Source: Halomonas icarae
GTDB taxonomy: Bacteria; Pseudomonadota; Gammaproteobacteria; Pseudomonadales; Halomonadaceae
DNA: 64,000 nt
Assembly (NCBI RefSeq): GCF_009901955.1
Contig: NZ_WUTS01000001.1
Span: forward strand, 2,348,877-2,412,876
Reading direction: 5' to 3'
Shown: one piece after another, positions 53,464-63,091 of the stretch
Position numbering within the stretch: the first letter of the stretch is position 1
Layout: each line of letters opens with the position of its first letter
The notes under the pieces: model-generated
What the model saw: only the letters and a program-made list of their open reading frames with translations
Told to the model about the DNA's origin: nothing
The model's database searches: none
Program-made: the position numbers and the translations under genes

Positions 53464-53913
53464 ATGACCAACACATTTTCTTTCGACACCAAGCCGTTCG
53501 ATAACGCCCAGATCGACTCCCTGTTCTTCGCCCCGGCCCGCGCCTTTGCCGCGCTCTCCGTGGACTACACCGAGAAGCTGGTCAACGCCCAGCTCGAGGC
53601 CACCAAGGCCTACACCGACCTCAACCTGGCGCAGCTTCGTCGCCTGACCGAGGTCAAGGACGCCGAAGGCCTGAAGAGCTACGTTGAGGGCCAGCAGGAC
53701 GTTGCCAAGCAGCTGAGCGAGCGCCTGAAGGGCGACGCCGAGAAGGTCGTGGCCCTGCAGCAGCAGTTCGTGCAGGAGAGTCAGAAGCTGACCGAGGGCA
53801 ACGTCAAGCAGGCCCAGGAGAGCGTTCAGCAGGCCCAGGAGAGCGCGGAGAAGGCCACTGCTTCCGCCACCAGCAAGTCTGGCAAGGAAGCGTCTGCCAA
53901 GAGCGGCAAGTAA
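53464..53913 (+). CDS. Phasin family protein
   Basis: 149 residues; ATG at 53464 after AGGAGG. N-terminal phasin domain (FAPARAFAALSVDYTEKLVN, LEATKAYTDLNLAQLRRL) and an Ala/Gln/Lys/Ser-rich C-terminal tail with amphipathic repeats (VQQAQESAEKATASATSK). Phasins coat polyhydroxyalkanoate granules. No PHA synthase is in the window. The palindrome upstream suggests granule-responsive repression. Confidence 0.88.
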   Translation: MTNTFSFDTKPFDNAQIDSLFFAPARAFAALSVDYTEKLVNAQLEATKAYTDLNLAQLRRLTEVKDAEGLKSYVEGQQDVAKQLSERLKGDAEKVVALQQQFVQESQKLTEGNVKQAQESVQQAQESAEKATASATSKSGKEASAKSGK

Positions 53914-53980
53914 GCTCGACGCGGGGCTCGTTGCCAGGGCGCCATAGCCGCTTCTGATAACGAGCCCCCGCGGCAAGACC

Positions 53981-54016
53981 CAGCAGGCCGCCGATCCCAG
54001 GATCGGCGGCCTGCTG
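53981..54016 (+). terminator. Strong hairpin after the phasin gene
   Basis: A perfect 16-bp stem (53981-53996 with 54001-54016) closing a CCAG loop, 67 bases after the stop codon. No T-run follows. The remaining 280 bases to the next feature show nothing recognisable. Confidence 0.75.
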
Positions 54017-54294
54017 TCGTCTGGGCGCTTGGCGTTTTGCCAGGTGTTTAGTCCCAGGGTGTAATGGTCCATGGTTCGAACAATCGCCCCAGGAGTATTC
54101 CTGGCTCCAGTTTTTCATCAACGTGCCAGGAACACTACAATACGCTGCAAAAGCTGCCGTTAATCAGATTGTTCCGCAGCTACTATAGCTCGTAGTTCAT
54201 TAAACGACGCGGAACAGGAACCTACAAGCCATCGCGGTTCGACGTGGTCTGCCATTGGCATGGTATCGAACATCGCCTGACACGCCAGTCCCGG

Positions 54295-55197
54295 TCAGCG
54301 AAAACGATCGATAGATAGAGCTCCTAGCCAGGGCGGGGCTTGGTTATGAATGTCAGCTTCGATCAGGGCGCCAGTGGTGGCCGCCAGGGTTAGGCCTAGG
54401 TGCCCATGGCCAATGCCATAGTGCACCCTGCGGGTATGAGCGGAAGGGCCAATGATAGGTAGGGTGTCCGGCAGAGAGGGGCGACACCCCATCCAGTGGG
54501 CGCTGGGAGCTCCCAGCTCTGGAAATAGCCTTTCCATGGCGCGCTCCAGGTAGCGGTAGCGGGCGGGATTGGCCGGGTCGCTGGCGCGACCCAGCTCCAC
54601 CGTCCCGGCCACGCGCAGGCGTCCGGCCATGGGCGTCATATAGAAGCCGTACTCGGCGATGCAGCAGGGCCGCTGGAGCAGAGGCGATTCCATTGGGTAC
54701 TCCAGATGGTAGCCGCGTTCGGCTTCCAACGGCATGCGATCTCCCAGCGTGTTGGCCAGCTGTGGCGTATCAATTCCGGCGGTGATGATGGCGTGATCGC
54801 ATATCTTCTGCCCCGTACTGGTGTTGACGACCACGCCTGTCTCCTGTGGCGATAAGCGCTGGACCTCGCTCGAGGCGTGAAGCGTGCCGCCCAGCGCTTC
54901 GAACGTTTGACGCAAGCGCTCGCACAGTATTAACGGGTCCGCCACATGACCGGCATCGGGATACCAAATACTGCCTTTTACCTTGCCGGCTAGGGCTGGC
55001 TCAAGGTCGGTAGTTTGCTGTGCGTTTAGCACTCGATAGTGGATCCCACTCCAGGCCAGGGTGTCATGTTTATGCGAGGCCTGGACCCATGCGGCTTCCG
55101 TCTGAAAGGTGTATAGACAGCCGCGTCGTGTTACCAGTGACTCGGCATCAGCGGCGTTCAGCAGACGCTGCCAGTCATCATTGGCGCGAGCCATCTG
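54295..55197 (-). pseudogene. 5'-truncated D-amino-acid dehydrogenase-like FAD oxidoreductase
   Basis: About 300 codons of the C-terminal part of a DadA-like amine/D-amino-acid oxidoreductase: WYPDAGHVADPLILC, ITAGIDTPQLANTLGDRMPL, GCRPSLPDTLPIIGPS and YGIGHGHLGLTLAA. The N-terminal FAD-binding GxGxxG region of about 110 residues is missing. The frame runs straight into insertion-sequence DNA at about 55198. An internal ATG at 55194 could give a product, but without the dinucleotide site it should be inactive. Confidence 0.85.
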
Positions 55198-55310
55198 AAG
55201 TGGTCCCCGAAATTCGGACCAGGCGCTAAGCTCTGATCAGACCGACCAGGAGACCCTGATCATGAGCAAGAACTCCCCTGGCGCTGGAAAGAAACTCTAC
55301 CGGTCTAAAT
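55198..55310 (+). mobile_element. Insertion-sequence end with transposase start fragment
   Basis: TGGTCCCCGAAATTCGGACCA is an inverted-repeat-like IS end, followed 42 bases later by an ATG opening MSKNSPGAGKKLYRS, which resembles the start of IS3-type OrfA proteins and is cut off after 15-20 codons by the next relic. It marks the break in the oxidoreductase gene. Confidence 0.5.
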
Positions 55311-55870
55311 CACGCCGCACGAGGTGGGGTTGGTGGACCGTTTACCGATCATCGACGTCAGCAGAGCGTTGTTCGATGCCCACGAGATTGGGAGTCTTGC
55401 TGAGCCCTGCGCTCTTGGCCTGGGCACGGTGCTTGCTGCACCGCTTCGGCTGGAGGAGGTGCTGCTAGAGATCGCCACCTCGGGCCTTGTCATCCCAGAT
55501 CAAAGCGTAGGTCCACTGATGACTGACGCTGACGCCGATCAAGGACGCCAGGAAATCGCTGATCTGCTCTAGGCTCCACTCTTCGCCCAGCCGGTCGACG
55601 ACGGCGGCGATCACACTGGGCAAGCGCTTCGTCCACTTCCAGGCGGTGCGGCGGCGGTCATCACAGAGAGCCTGGGCCTGCTCGGGATCGTAGCCACCAA
55701 AGGCAGCTCACGACTGATCGAGCTGCTGTGGAGCCCCTGCTCTCTGCCAATCCGACGCTGCTGATGCCCAAGTCATAGCGGGCATAGGTCCGGTATCGTT
55801 GGGTCTGGGTCAGCTGTCGGTATCCGATGCTCTGCTTCACTTTGATCAGTAAAGCAGGGAGGGTACCGGC
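55310..55870 (-). pseudogene. Decayed IS30-family transposase
   Basis: On the minus strand, read across at least two frames, are IS30-like segments: YRQLTQTQRYRTYAR (HTH start), EQAQALCDDRRRTAWKW, DRLGEEWSLEQISDFLAS and SHQWTYALIWDDKARGGDL, then KRCSKHRAQAKSAGLSKTPN. In-frame stops and frameshifts break it, and the C-terminal catalytic part is absent. Confidence 0.75.
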
Positions 55871-56079
55871 CTTGACCCTCCTGCCTCTACCGTACGGCCC
55901 AAAATGCTGCGGTTATTCTATGAACTCAGGAACTCAACAAGCAGAGCTACTGGGGCGGCTATGGATAGACAACCTCTACTTGTCAAAAGACATGTAAAGT
56001 TTGTTGACGTCTATTCATGATGACATTAGCTTTCCCTTGAGGCTGAAAGATAAGAACTCAAACTTAAAGGAATCATTAA
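55871..56079. other. Junction between IS relics and the AT-rich cassette
   Basis: About 200 bases. Composition changes to AT-rich near 55940. The sequence just before dctP holds AAAGGA at 9 bases. No gene and no clear target-site duplication was found. Confidence 0.4.
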
Positions 56080-57144
56080 ATGAATATAACAAAATCTTTA
56101 TTCGCAATATCAATGATTAGTTTTGCTGTAAACTCAGTAGCAAACGCCGATAGCAATTCAGAAACTTACGATTGGAGAATGGCCACGCCTTGGAGCGGAG
56201 GGCCGCTGTTTGAAAGAGATGCAAAAGGATTTGCTGACTGGGTCTCTAAACTTAGTGGGGGAAGGATTTCAATTGAGGTTTTCCCCGGGGGATCTTTAGG
56301 AAGTTCTTTAAAAGTAACTAACACTGTTAACTCAGGTGTTGCCGAGCTAGCCCATAACTATATAAATTACGATTATGGCTCTGACCCAACGACATCTATT
56401 CTGGCCGGACACTCTAGTGGACTTACACCTGAAGAATATATCTTATGGATGTACAAAGGGGGCGGAATTGAGCTATATGAAGAGTACCGTAGAGAAAATT
56501 TCAATGTTGTAGCATTCCCATGCTCAGTTTCTGGGACCGAAGTTTTTTTGCATTCCAACAAAAAGGTTGAAACCCTAGATGACTTCCAAGGTCTTCGCCT
56601 AAGAACTTCAGGCGCTTGGTCTGAGATTGCATCCAACCTTGGTGCTTCAACTGTTGTTATGGCAGGTGGTGATATATATAGCAGCCTAGAACGAGGCGTT
56701 ATTGATGCTACCGAATGGGGAACACCAGAACAAAATATGCTAACCGGTTTTAATGAGGTTGCACAGTATATCGTTGTTCCTGGGGTACATCAGTCTGGTG
56801 GAGCAAATGAGTGCCAAGTCAATATGGATGTTTGGTCGGAGCTTTCTGATAGCGACAAAAACTTAATCAGAATGGCTGCAAAGCTCAACCTTTTTGATAG
56901 TTACTTAAGCAGTTCGTATGAAGACTTGGGCGCTTTCCAAGAGCTAAAAGAAGGGCCTAATGAAATTATTCATCTTGACCAGTCTTTCATAGACACCATT
57001 TATCAAGAAACAAGAAAATGGGAAGATGACCATGCTAAAGATAACGAATGGTTCGCTAAAGTACTAGAGTCTCAAAGAGATTTTAAAAACAACATGAAAG
57101 TCTGGTCTGATTACCGCCTCCCAATTGGCGTAATGGCCCGCTAA
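56080..57144 (+). CDS. dctP: TRAP transporter substrate-binding protein DctP
   Basis: 354 residues. Signal peptide MNITKSLFAISMISFAVNSV, cleaved near ANA-DSN. DctP-type features: ATPWSGGPLFERDAKGFADW at the start of the mature part, and GLRLRTSGAWSEIASNLGAS containing the conserved Arg that binds a carboxylate. Periplasmic receptor of a tripartite ATP-independent transporter. The substrate is likely a carboxylate or amino acid derivative. AT-rich, codon use unlike the host. Confidence 0.92.
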   Translation: MNITKSLFAISMISFAVNSVANADSNSETYDWRMATPWSGGPLFERDAKGFADWVSKLSGGRISIEVFPGGSLGSSLKVTNTVNSGVAELAHNYINYDYGSDPTTSILAGHSSGLTPEEYILWMYKGGGIELYEEYRRENFNVVAFPCSVSGTEVFLHSNKKVETLDDFQGLRLRTSGAWSEIASNLGASTVVMAGGDIYSSLERGVIDATEWGTPEQNMLTGFNEVAQYIVVPGVHQSGGANECQVNMDVWSELSDSDKNLIRMAAKLNLFDSYLSSSYEDLGAFQELKEGPNEIIHLDQSFIDTIYQETRKWEDDHAKDNEWFAKVLESQRDFKNNMKVWSDYRLPIGVMAR

Positions 57145-57151
57145 CATAGTT

Positions 57152-57189
57152 AAAAATAGAAGAGGGGTGATCGCCTCTCTTCTATTTTT
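57152..57189 (+). terminator. Attenuator hairpin between dctP and dctQ
   Basis: A 13-bp perfect stem (57152-57164 with 57177-57189) ending in five T, 8 bases after the dctP stop. It should terminate part of the transcripts and allow more binding protein than membrane subunits. Confidence 0.85.
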
Positions 57190-57217
57190 GTTACAGGCTG
57201 GCCTTAGGATGGTCGTA

Positions 57218-57736
57218 ATGAAAATAGTTAATTTAATAGAAAAAGTTACTCGTTTTTCAGGCTATGTAGGTGCAGCCTTGAGCTTCCCGCTCATAGGCGC
57301 TTTAGTCTATGAGGTCTTTAGCCGATATATTTTAGGTCGCCCCACGCTTTGGGCTTTTGAAGTTAGCTATATGGTAATGGGCGCAATATTCATGTTGGGC
57401 ATGGCAAATACTTTACGTATTGGCCAGCATGTTAACGTAGATGTCATGACAAACATCATGAGTGAAAAGACGAACACGATAATAAAAATTATAGGGTACC
57501 TGTTATTCATCCCCATACTAATTTGGTTGGTTTTTGAATTGTCGAATTATGCATTTTCTGCTTTTGAGTCTGGTGAGCGCTCTGGGCGTTCAGCGTGGAA
57601 TCCTATTATATGGCCTGCATATTCCACTTGGCTAATAGGGTTCTCTCTTCTATTTCTTCAGGTTTTAGCTGAGCTTATTAAAGCTTTTTCTACTCTTATT
57701 TCATATAGAAATAAAAGGGGAAGTATTTATGAGTGA
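57218..57736 (+). CDS. dctQ: TRAP transporter small membrane subunit DctQ
   Basis: 172 residues from the ATG at 57218, chosen for TAGGA 8 bases before; the frame is open upstream through the attenuator. Four membrane helices and the DctQ motif EVFSRYILGRPTLWAFEVSY. Its end overlaps dctM by 8 bases. Confidence 0.9.
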   Translation: MKIVNLIEKVTRFSGYVGAALSFPLIGALVYEVFSRYILGRPTLWAFEVSYMVMGAIFMLGMANTLRIGQHVNVDVMTNIMSEKTNTIIKIIGYLLFIPILIWLVFELSNYAFSAFESGERSGRSAWNPIIWPAYSTWLIGFSLLFLQVLAELIKAFSTLISYRNKRGSIYE

Positions 57737-59057
57737 TTACCTTTCTCTAATGATGTTTCCTTTGCTAATGGGGTTCATTTTTTCAGGCTTCCCTATTGCT
57801 TTTTCCATGATAATAGTCGCCGTTTTTTTTGGGGTGATTCAATTTGGTGATGCTGCAGCCTACCAGTTGCTTACTAAAATTGAAGACACTGCGTCTAATT
57901 CAGTATTAGCAGCAGTACCCCTATTCATTTTCATGGGGGCGATGCTTGAAAAATCTGGTATTGCTGACCGCTTATTTGATGCTGTGCACCTTTGGACTGA
58001 ACGTTTACCAGGCGGCCTTGGAGTAGGCGCGGTTCTCATGGGGGCTTTGTTTGCTGCATCTAGTGGTGTTGTCGGTGCTACAGAGGCAGTAATAGGAATG
58101 CTTGCTGTTCCTGCAATGCTAAAACACCATTACAGCAAAAGTCTATTGTCAGGGACAATATGTGCAAGCGGTTCGTTAGGAACCGCAATCCCTCCTTCAA
58201 TAACTATAATTGTCTTAGGGCCAGTCGCCGGCGTTTCAGTAGGATCGCTATTTAGTGGGCTTTTGATTCCCGGTCTTTTAATGGCTTTTTTATTCTTACT
58301 TTACATTATTGGTGTTTCCTATATCAAGCCTGAAGTAGCACCAAGATTAAAAGAAAGCAGAGAAAGTTTTGATTTTGGGGATAAGCTTCGTATCACACTC
58401 GTTGCGCTAATCCCTACTCTAGGCTTGATTTTTGTGGTTTTAGGAACCATTTTAATGGGGATTGCGACTCCAACAGAGGCGGCTGCTTGCGGAGCACTAG
58501 GTGCAGTTGTACTCGCAATGGCCTATAGAAATCTAAGCATCAATATTTTGTGGAATGCTGCTGTGCAGACAATGAGCATATCTGCCATGATTTTAATGAT
58601 CGTAATGGGCGGAAGTATGTTTGCTGGTGTTTTCTTTGCGTCAGGGGGCATGGCAACAGTACAAGCTTTATTAGTAGACAATGGCTTGAGTCCTTTTGCC
58701 ATTATAGGCTCCATTTTGATCATTGCTTTCATCGCTGGATTCGTACTCGATCTAATTTCAGTTGTTCTTATAGTCATCCCTGTGGCAATGCCTATCGTTA
58801 GGACACTTGGTTTCGATGAGATATGGTTTAGTGTTGCATTCCTTATTGTTCTACAGACCAGCTATTTAACACCACCTCTTGCCCCATCTATTTTTTATCT
58901 CAGAGCCATTACACCGCCCGAAATCACTCTTAACCATATGTATAAAGGTGTTGTACCTTTCATACTGGTGCAGCTCGTCATTTTGGCGCTTGTACTCTAT
59001 TTCCCTTCGCTATCGCTTTGGCTTCCTGACGCCATGAGCGGGCCTTCATGGAAGTGA
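57729..59057 (+). CDS. dctM: TRAP transporter large membrane subunit DctM
   Basis: 442 residues, about twelve membrane segments. Typical DctM stretches: VPLFIFMGAMLEKSGIADRL, GALFAASSGVVGATEAVIGM and ASGSLGTAIPPSITIIVLGP. It forms the sodium-driven permease with DctQ. Overlap with dctQ and AGGGGAAG before the ATG indicate coupling. Confidence 0.95.
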   Translation: MSDYLSLMMFPLLMGFIFSGFPIAFSMIIVAVFFGVIQFGDAAAYQLLTKIEDTASNSVLAAVPLFIFMGAMLEKSGIADRLFDAVHLWTERLPGGLGVGAVLMGALFAASSGVVGATEAVIGMLAVPAMLKHHYSKSLLSGTICASGSLGTAIPPSITIIVLGPVAGVSVGSLFSGLLIPGLLMAFLFLLYIIGVSYIKPEVAPRLKESRESFDFGDKLRITLVALIPTLGLIFVVLGTILMGIATPTEAAACGALGAVVLAMAYRNLSINILWNAAVQTMSISAMILMIVMGGSMFAGVFFASGGMATVQALLVDNGLSPFAIIGSILIIAFIAGFVLDLISVVLIVIPVAMPIVRTLGFDEIWFSVAFLIVLQTSYLTPPLAPSIFYLRAITPPEITLNHMYKGVVPFILVQLVILALVLYFPSLSLWLPDAMSGPSWK

Positions 59058-59123
59058 AACGCGAGAGAATAAATCACAAGAGCATAAAGATTACAATTAC
59101 TTCAGACTTTACAAGGTAACTAT

Positions 59124-60170
59124 ATGAAAAATACTGATAGATGTAGCAGTAAGCCTGATGACTTCACTTTTCTTGAAAAAGGTGAAATTGAAAACCTTTG
59201 CTACCGAACTCTAAGTCACCATCGATTTAGTGAAAAACAGGCAAAAGCGTTAACAGAATTTTTAGTGGCTGCTGAAATTGATGGGTGTCGTTCTCATGGA
59301 ATTTATAGACTCCTATATATAATTGACAGCCTTCGTAAAGGAGGTGTTGTCGCTGATGCACAGCCTCAGATTGAAGATGTGGCTCCAGGATTGGTTAAAG
59401 TAAATGCTAAGGGTGGCTTATCTCCTCTGGCATTCAACTCTGGAGTTGAATTATTAAAAAGAAAGTGTGAAGAATCTGGGGTCGCAATACTAGCAATCAA
59501 TCACTGTGTGCATGTTACAGCACTTTGGGTGGAAGTTGAGAAATTAGCGCGGCAGGGTATTGTATCTTTAGCTTGCAACCCGACACATTCTTATGTAGCC
59601 CCATATGGCGGTTTAAATCCATTGCTTGGTACGAACCCCTTTGCTTTCGGGTGGCCTAGAGACTCAGGCACACCTTTTGTCTTTGACTTTGCAACTAGTG
59701 AAGCCTCTAGAGGGGATATTGAGCTTCATCATAGAGAAAAAAAACCCATACCCGAAGGCTGGGGTGTAGATCGGCTTGGCAATCCAACACAAGACCCAGG
59801 AGAAGTTCTTAATTTTGGTGCTATGCTCCCTTTTGGCGGCCATAAAGGATCGGCTCTATCGATTATGATTGAGCTTTTAGCGGGTCCGCTTATTGGGGAT
59901 ATGACGAGCTTAGAATCTTCAGCCCATGACCAAGGAAGAGGGTGTATTCCCTATCATGGAGAAGTGATCATTGCTATAGACCCATCTGTGACCAGAGGAA
60001 CAACCGCCAAAAATGGTATGGCTGGTGCAGAGCAGCTATTTAGTACGATTATTTATCAGGGCGCACGTCTACCTTCGCAGCGAAGGTATGAAGAGCGCAA
60101 GAAAAACACATCTAATGGAGTGAAAATTGATGCAGGTCTGTTAAAAGAAATTGAGGGCCTAGTTAAATAA
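59124..60170 (+). CDS. Ldh-family NAD(P)-dependent oxidoreductase
   Basis: 348 residues of the malate/L-lactate dehydrogenase-like (LDH2) family: EIDGCRSHGIYRL, VNAKGGLSPLAFNSGVELL, HCVHVTALWVEVE, GTNPFAFGWPR and MLPFGGHKGSALSIMIELL. The family includes ureidoglycolate, sulfolactate and delta1-piperideine/pyrroline-2-carboxylate dehydrogenases. Beside a TRAP system and a broken D-amino-acid dehydrogenase, a cyclic imino acid or 2-keto acid reductase is a fair guess, unproven. AT-rich like the transporter genes. Confidence 0.85.
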   Translation: MKNTDRCSSKPDDFTFLEKGEIENLCYRTLSHHRFSEKQAKALTEFLVAAEIDGCRSHGIYRLLYIIDSLRKGGVVADAQPQIEDVAPGLVKVNAKGGLSPLAFNSGVELLKRKCEESGVAILAINHCVHVTALWVEVEKLARQGIVSLACNPTHSYVAPYGGLNPLLGTNPFAFGWPRDSGTPFVFDFATSEASRGDIELHHREKKPIPEGWGVDRLGNPTQDPGEVLNFGAMLPFGGHKGSALSIMIELLAGPLIGDMTSLESSAHDQGRGCIPYHGEVIIAIDPSVTRGTTAKNGMAGAEQLFSTIIYQGARLPSQRRYEERKKNTSNGVKIDAGLLKEIEGLVK

Positions 60171-60246
60171 ATTTTATTACTCTATGGAGTACTTGTGGGA
60201 CTCATCAATTATCTACATTAGCTTTTGCTAAGATCGTATCTAACAA

Positions 60247-60277
60247 GGTCACTTATGCTTAAGTTGCATGAGTGACC
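60247..60277 (+). terminator. Hairpin after the TRAP cassette
   Basis: A 12-bp stem GGTCACTTATGC/GCATGAGTGACC (one T-G pair) with a 7-base loop, 76 bases after the dehydrogenase gene. No T-run follows. Confidence 0.55.
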
Positions 60278-60409
60278 CCATAGCTATACGCTGCCAAATC
60301 TCCTAAAGCAGCTGAGTCATCATCAAAACCTGCAACTATGTAATCACCCCCTGTTTCTGCACACCCTAGGCCACTACTTTCCTAGACCATACATCTAACA
60401 TCAGGGATA

Positions 60410-61200
60410 GCGCGCTGGCCGGTCAGTATGACGTCGCCACCGTGGCCATCCGGCGCTGGCGTTATCGTGACAATTTCTATGGCCGACCCCGCACGCGTCG
60501 CAACTTCCTGGCGACGCTCACGTCCGAGCAGGATGACCTCCTCGTCGTTGCACGTGAGTTTCTAACCCTCGTCCTGCGCCGCCCTGCATCGCCTGCTCAA
60601 ACGGCGTGAAGTGTCGGCGCTGACGGAAGTGCCGCGGCAAGACGCCGGTGGCGACGAGAAGCACCTACATAAGCCGTTCAAGGACTATGAGCCTGGCTAA
60701 GTGCACATCGATATTAAGCCCTTCCATAGATGCTAGACGAGCAGCAGAATCGCTACCTGACCGTTGCTATCGACTGTACCACGCAATGGGTTTACTTGGG
60801 GGTCAGGCGCTGCCAGTCCGCGAAAGGTACGCTAGCATTCATGAAGCGTGTGGAGGAGAAGGCCCCTTCACGATCCAAACGGTGCTTACCGACAACTTAA
60901 GTCATTCACCGATCGCTTTACGCGAGCAGGCGAGCGCAAGCCTAGCGGTTGCCATCTCTTCGATCTCGAGTGCATGACACATGGTATCGAGCACCGGCTA
61001 ATTAATCCGGGGTGGCCGCAGATGAATGGCATGGTGGAGCGCTTCAACGGCCGGATCACCGACATGCTTTCTACCCGGCGCTATATCTCAGGTGAGGACC
61101 TGGAACAGACGTTCAAGCGCTACGCTTGACTTTACATTCACAAAAAGCCGCAGAAGGCGCTGTCCCATCAGTCGCCGATCGCAGCGATGAAGTAATGGCA
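60410..61200 (+). pseudogene. Decayed IS481-family transposase
   Basis: Segments in several frames fit one IS481-like integrase: TVAIRRWRYRDNFYGRP, LTSEQDDLLVVAREFL, a KPFKDYEPG stretch ending in a stop, QQNRYLTVAIDCTTQWVYLG, IQTVLTDN, HGIEHRLINPGWPQMNGMVE and RFNGRITDML. At least two frameshifts and several stops break it. GC-rich, unlike the adjoining cassette. Sequence from 60278 to 60410 shows nothing recognisable. Confidence 0.8.
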
Positions 61201-61289
61201 GCTCAAAACGTCCTTAGTTATTAACCAAACGGGTGGTTAGTCATACGGGCCCGAACAATTATCAATATATGCAATATGGGCACTGATCT

Positions 61290-62999
61290 TTATAGATTGG
61301 GATAGTTCGGTCCGCCACCACCTTCGGGTGCTACCCAGGTGATGTTCTGGGCCGGGTCCTTGATGTCACAGGTCTTGCAGTGCACGCAGTTCTGGAAGTT
61401 GATCTGGAACATCGGCTTGCCGTCTTCGCCCTCGACCACTTCGTAGACCCCGGCCGGGCAGTAGCGCTGAGCCGGCTCGGCATACTCCGGCAGGTTCTCG
61501 CGGATCGGCAGCTCCGGGTCACTCAGCTTCAGGTGACAGGGCTGATCCTCCTCATGATTGGTATTGGAGAGGAAGACCGAGGAGGGCTTGTCGAAGGAGA
61601 GCTTGCCGTCGGGCTTCGGGTAATCGATCTTTTCGAATTCACCGGCCGGCTTGAGTGTTGCATGGTCCGGGGTGGTGTCGTGCACATTGGGCAGCTTGCC
61701 GCCCAGCAGCTGGTTGACGAAGTTGTAGGCGCCGCCGCCGACGGTACCGTACTTGTGGATCGCCGGGCCGAAGCTGGCGCTCTCCTTGAGCTCGGCGTAT
61801 GCCCAGCTCGCTTCCCACTTCTCGGTAAAGGCGCCGAGCTCCTGGCCACCCTCGTTGCCCTTGGCTTCATGATCGTTTAGCGCCTCGAACACCGCCTCGG
61901 CGGCCACCAAACCCGACTTCATGGCGGTGTGCAGCCCCTTGATCTTGGCGAAGTTCAGGGTGCCGGCATCGCAGCCGATCAGCAGGCCGCCGGGGAAGGT
62001 CATCTTCGGCAGGCAGTTCAGTCCGCCCTTGGCGATGGCGCGGGCCCCGTAGGCGACACGCTTGCCGCCCTCGAGATGCCTGGCCAGCACCGGGTGGTGC
62101 TTCATGCGCTGGAATTCGTCGAAGGGGGAGAGCCAGGGGTTCTGGTAGGAGAGATCCATGATCAGCCCCACGACCACCTGCTGGTTGTCGCCGTGATAGA
62201 GGAACCAGCCACCGTGGGTGTGCTTGTCCAGAGGCCAACCGGAGCCGTGCAGAACCAGGCCGGGCTCGTGCTGCTCGGCGGGAACGTCCCACAGCTCCTT
62301 GAGGCCGATGCCGTAGTGCTGAGGGTCCTTGCCGGCGTCGAGGTCATACTCCTGGATCAGGCGCTTGCCCAGGTGACCACGGGCGCCTTCGGCAAACAGC
62401 GTGTACTTGGCGCGAAGCTCCATGCCCGGCATATGGCCATCCTTGGGGGTGCCATCGGCGGCCACTCCCATGTCGCCGATCAGGATGCCCTTGACCACGC
62501 CCTCCTCGATGATGGTTTCCTGGGCGGCAAACCCCGGAAAGATCTCAACGCCTAGCGTCTCGGCCTGCTCGGCCAGCCAGCGGCACAGGTTGCCGGCGCT
62601 GATCACATAGCGGCGGGAGTCGCCACTCGTTAGATCACCACCGGAGTGCCGGCCACCGGTGTTATGCATGGACTTGGGCACCAGGGCATTGGGTAGCTTC
62701 TGGCTCTTCTCCGCGTCCTTGAGCAGGTAGACCTCGTCGCGGCTGGCCGGGGTGGTCAGCGGTGCGCCACGCTCCTCCCAGTCGGGGAACAGCTCCTGCA
62801 GTGCGCGGGGCTCGAAGATGGCGCCGGAGAGGATGTGGGCGCCGACCTCGGAGCCCTTCTCCACCACGCACACCGTCAACTCCTGCTCCGCCTCGTTGGC
62901 CTGCTGCATCAACCGGCACGCGGCGGCCAGACCCGAGGGGCCGGCGCCCACGATAACAACATCGAACTCCATGGAATCGCGTTCGTTGTTTGACACCAT
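61290..62999 (-). CDS. etfQO: Electron transfer flavoprotein-ubiquinone oxidoreductase
   Basis: 569 residues from the ATG at 62999, chosen because AAGGGG lies 9 bases before it; the frame is open 24 codons further. FAD motif FDVVIVGAGPSGLAAACRL at the N-terminus, a membrane-associated quinone domain, and C-terminal 4Fe-4S ligands in QNCVHCKTCDIKDP with a preceding CPAGVYEV. It passes electrons from reduced ETF to ubiquinone. Downstream of etfA in the same direction. Confidence 0.96.
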   Translation of the reverse strand: MVSNNERDSMEFDVVIVGAGPSGLAAACRLMQQANEAEQELTVCVVEKGSEVGAHILSGAIFEPRALQELFPDWEERGAPLTTPASRDEVYLLKDAEKSQKLPNALVPKSMHNTGGRHSGGDLTSGDSRRYVISAGNLCRWLAEQAETLGVEIFPGFAAQETIIEEGVVKGILIGDMGVAADGTPKDGHMPGMELRAKYTLFAEGARGHLGKRLIQEYDLDAGKDPQHYGIGLKELWDVPAEQHEPGLVLHGSGWPLDKHTHGGWFLYHGDNQQVVVGLIMDLSYQNPWLSPFDEFQRMKHHPVLARHLEGGKRVAYGARAIAKGGLNCLPKMTFPGGLLIGCDAGTLNFAKIKGLHTAMKSGLVAAEAVFEALNDHEAKGNEGGQELGAFTEKWEASWAYAELKESASFGPAIHKYGTVGGGAYNFVNQLLGGKLPNVHDTTPDHATLKPAGEFEKIDYPKPDGKLSFDKPSSVFLSNTNHEEDQPCHLKLSDPELPIRENLPEYAEPAQRYCPAGVYEVVEGEDGKPMFQINFQNCVHCKTCDIKDPAQNITWVAPEGGGGPNYPNL

Positions 63000-63091
63000 G
63001 TTTCCGCCCCTTGAAGAAGAAAAAATCGACGGAAACGAAATGCCACTGCCGCCGAAAATCGGTGAGACCACTTCTGAGACAAGCCTAGTTG

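Noticed and set aside
54295..55194. Intact 299-codon amino acid dehydrogenase from the internal ATG
   Set aside because: The FAD dinucleotide-binding N-terminus is absent and the frame runs into IS sequence, so it is treated as a truncated gene.
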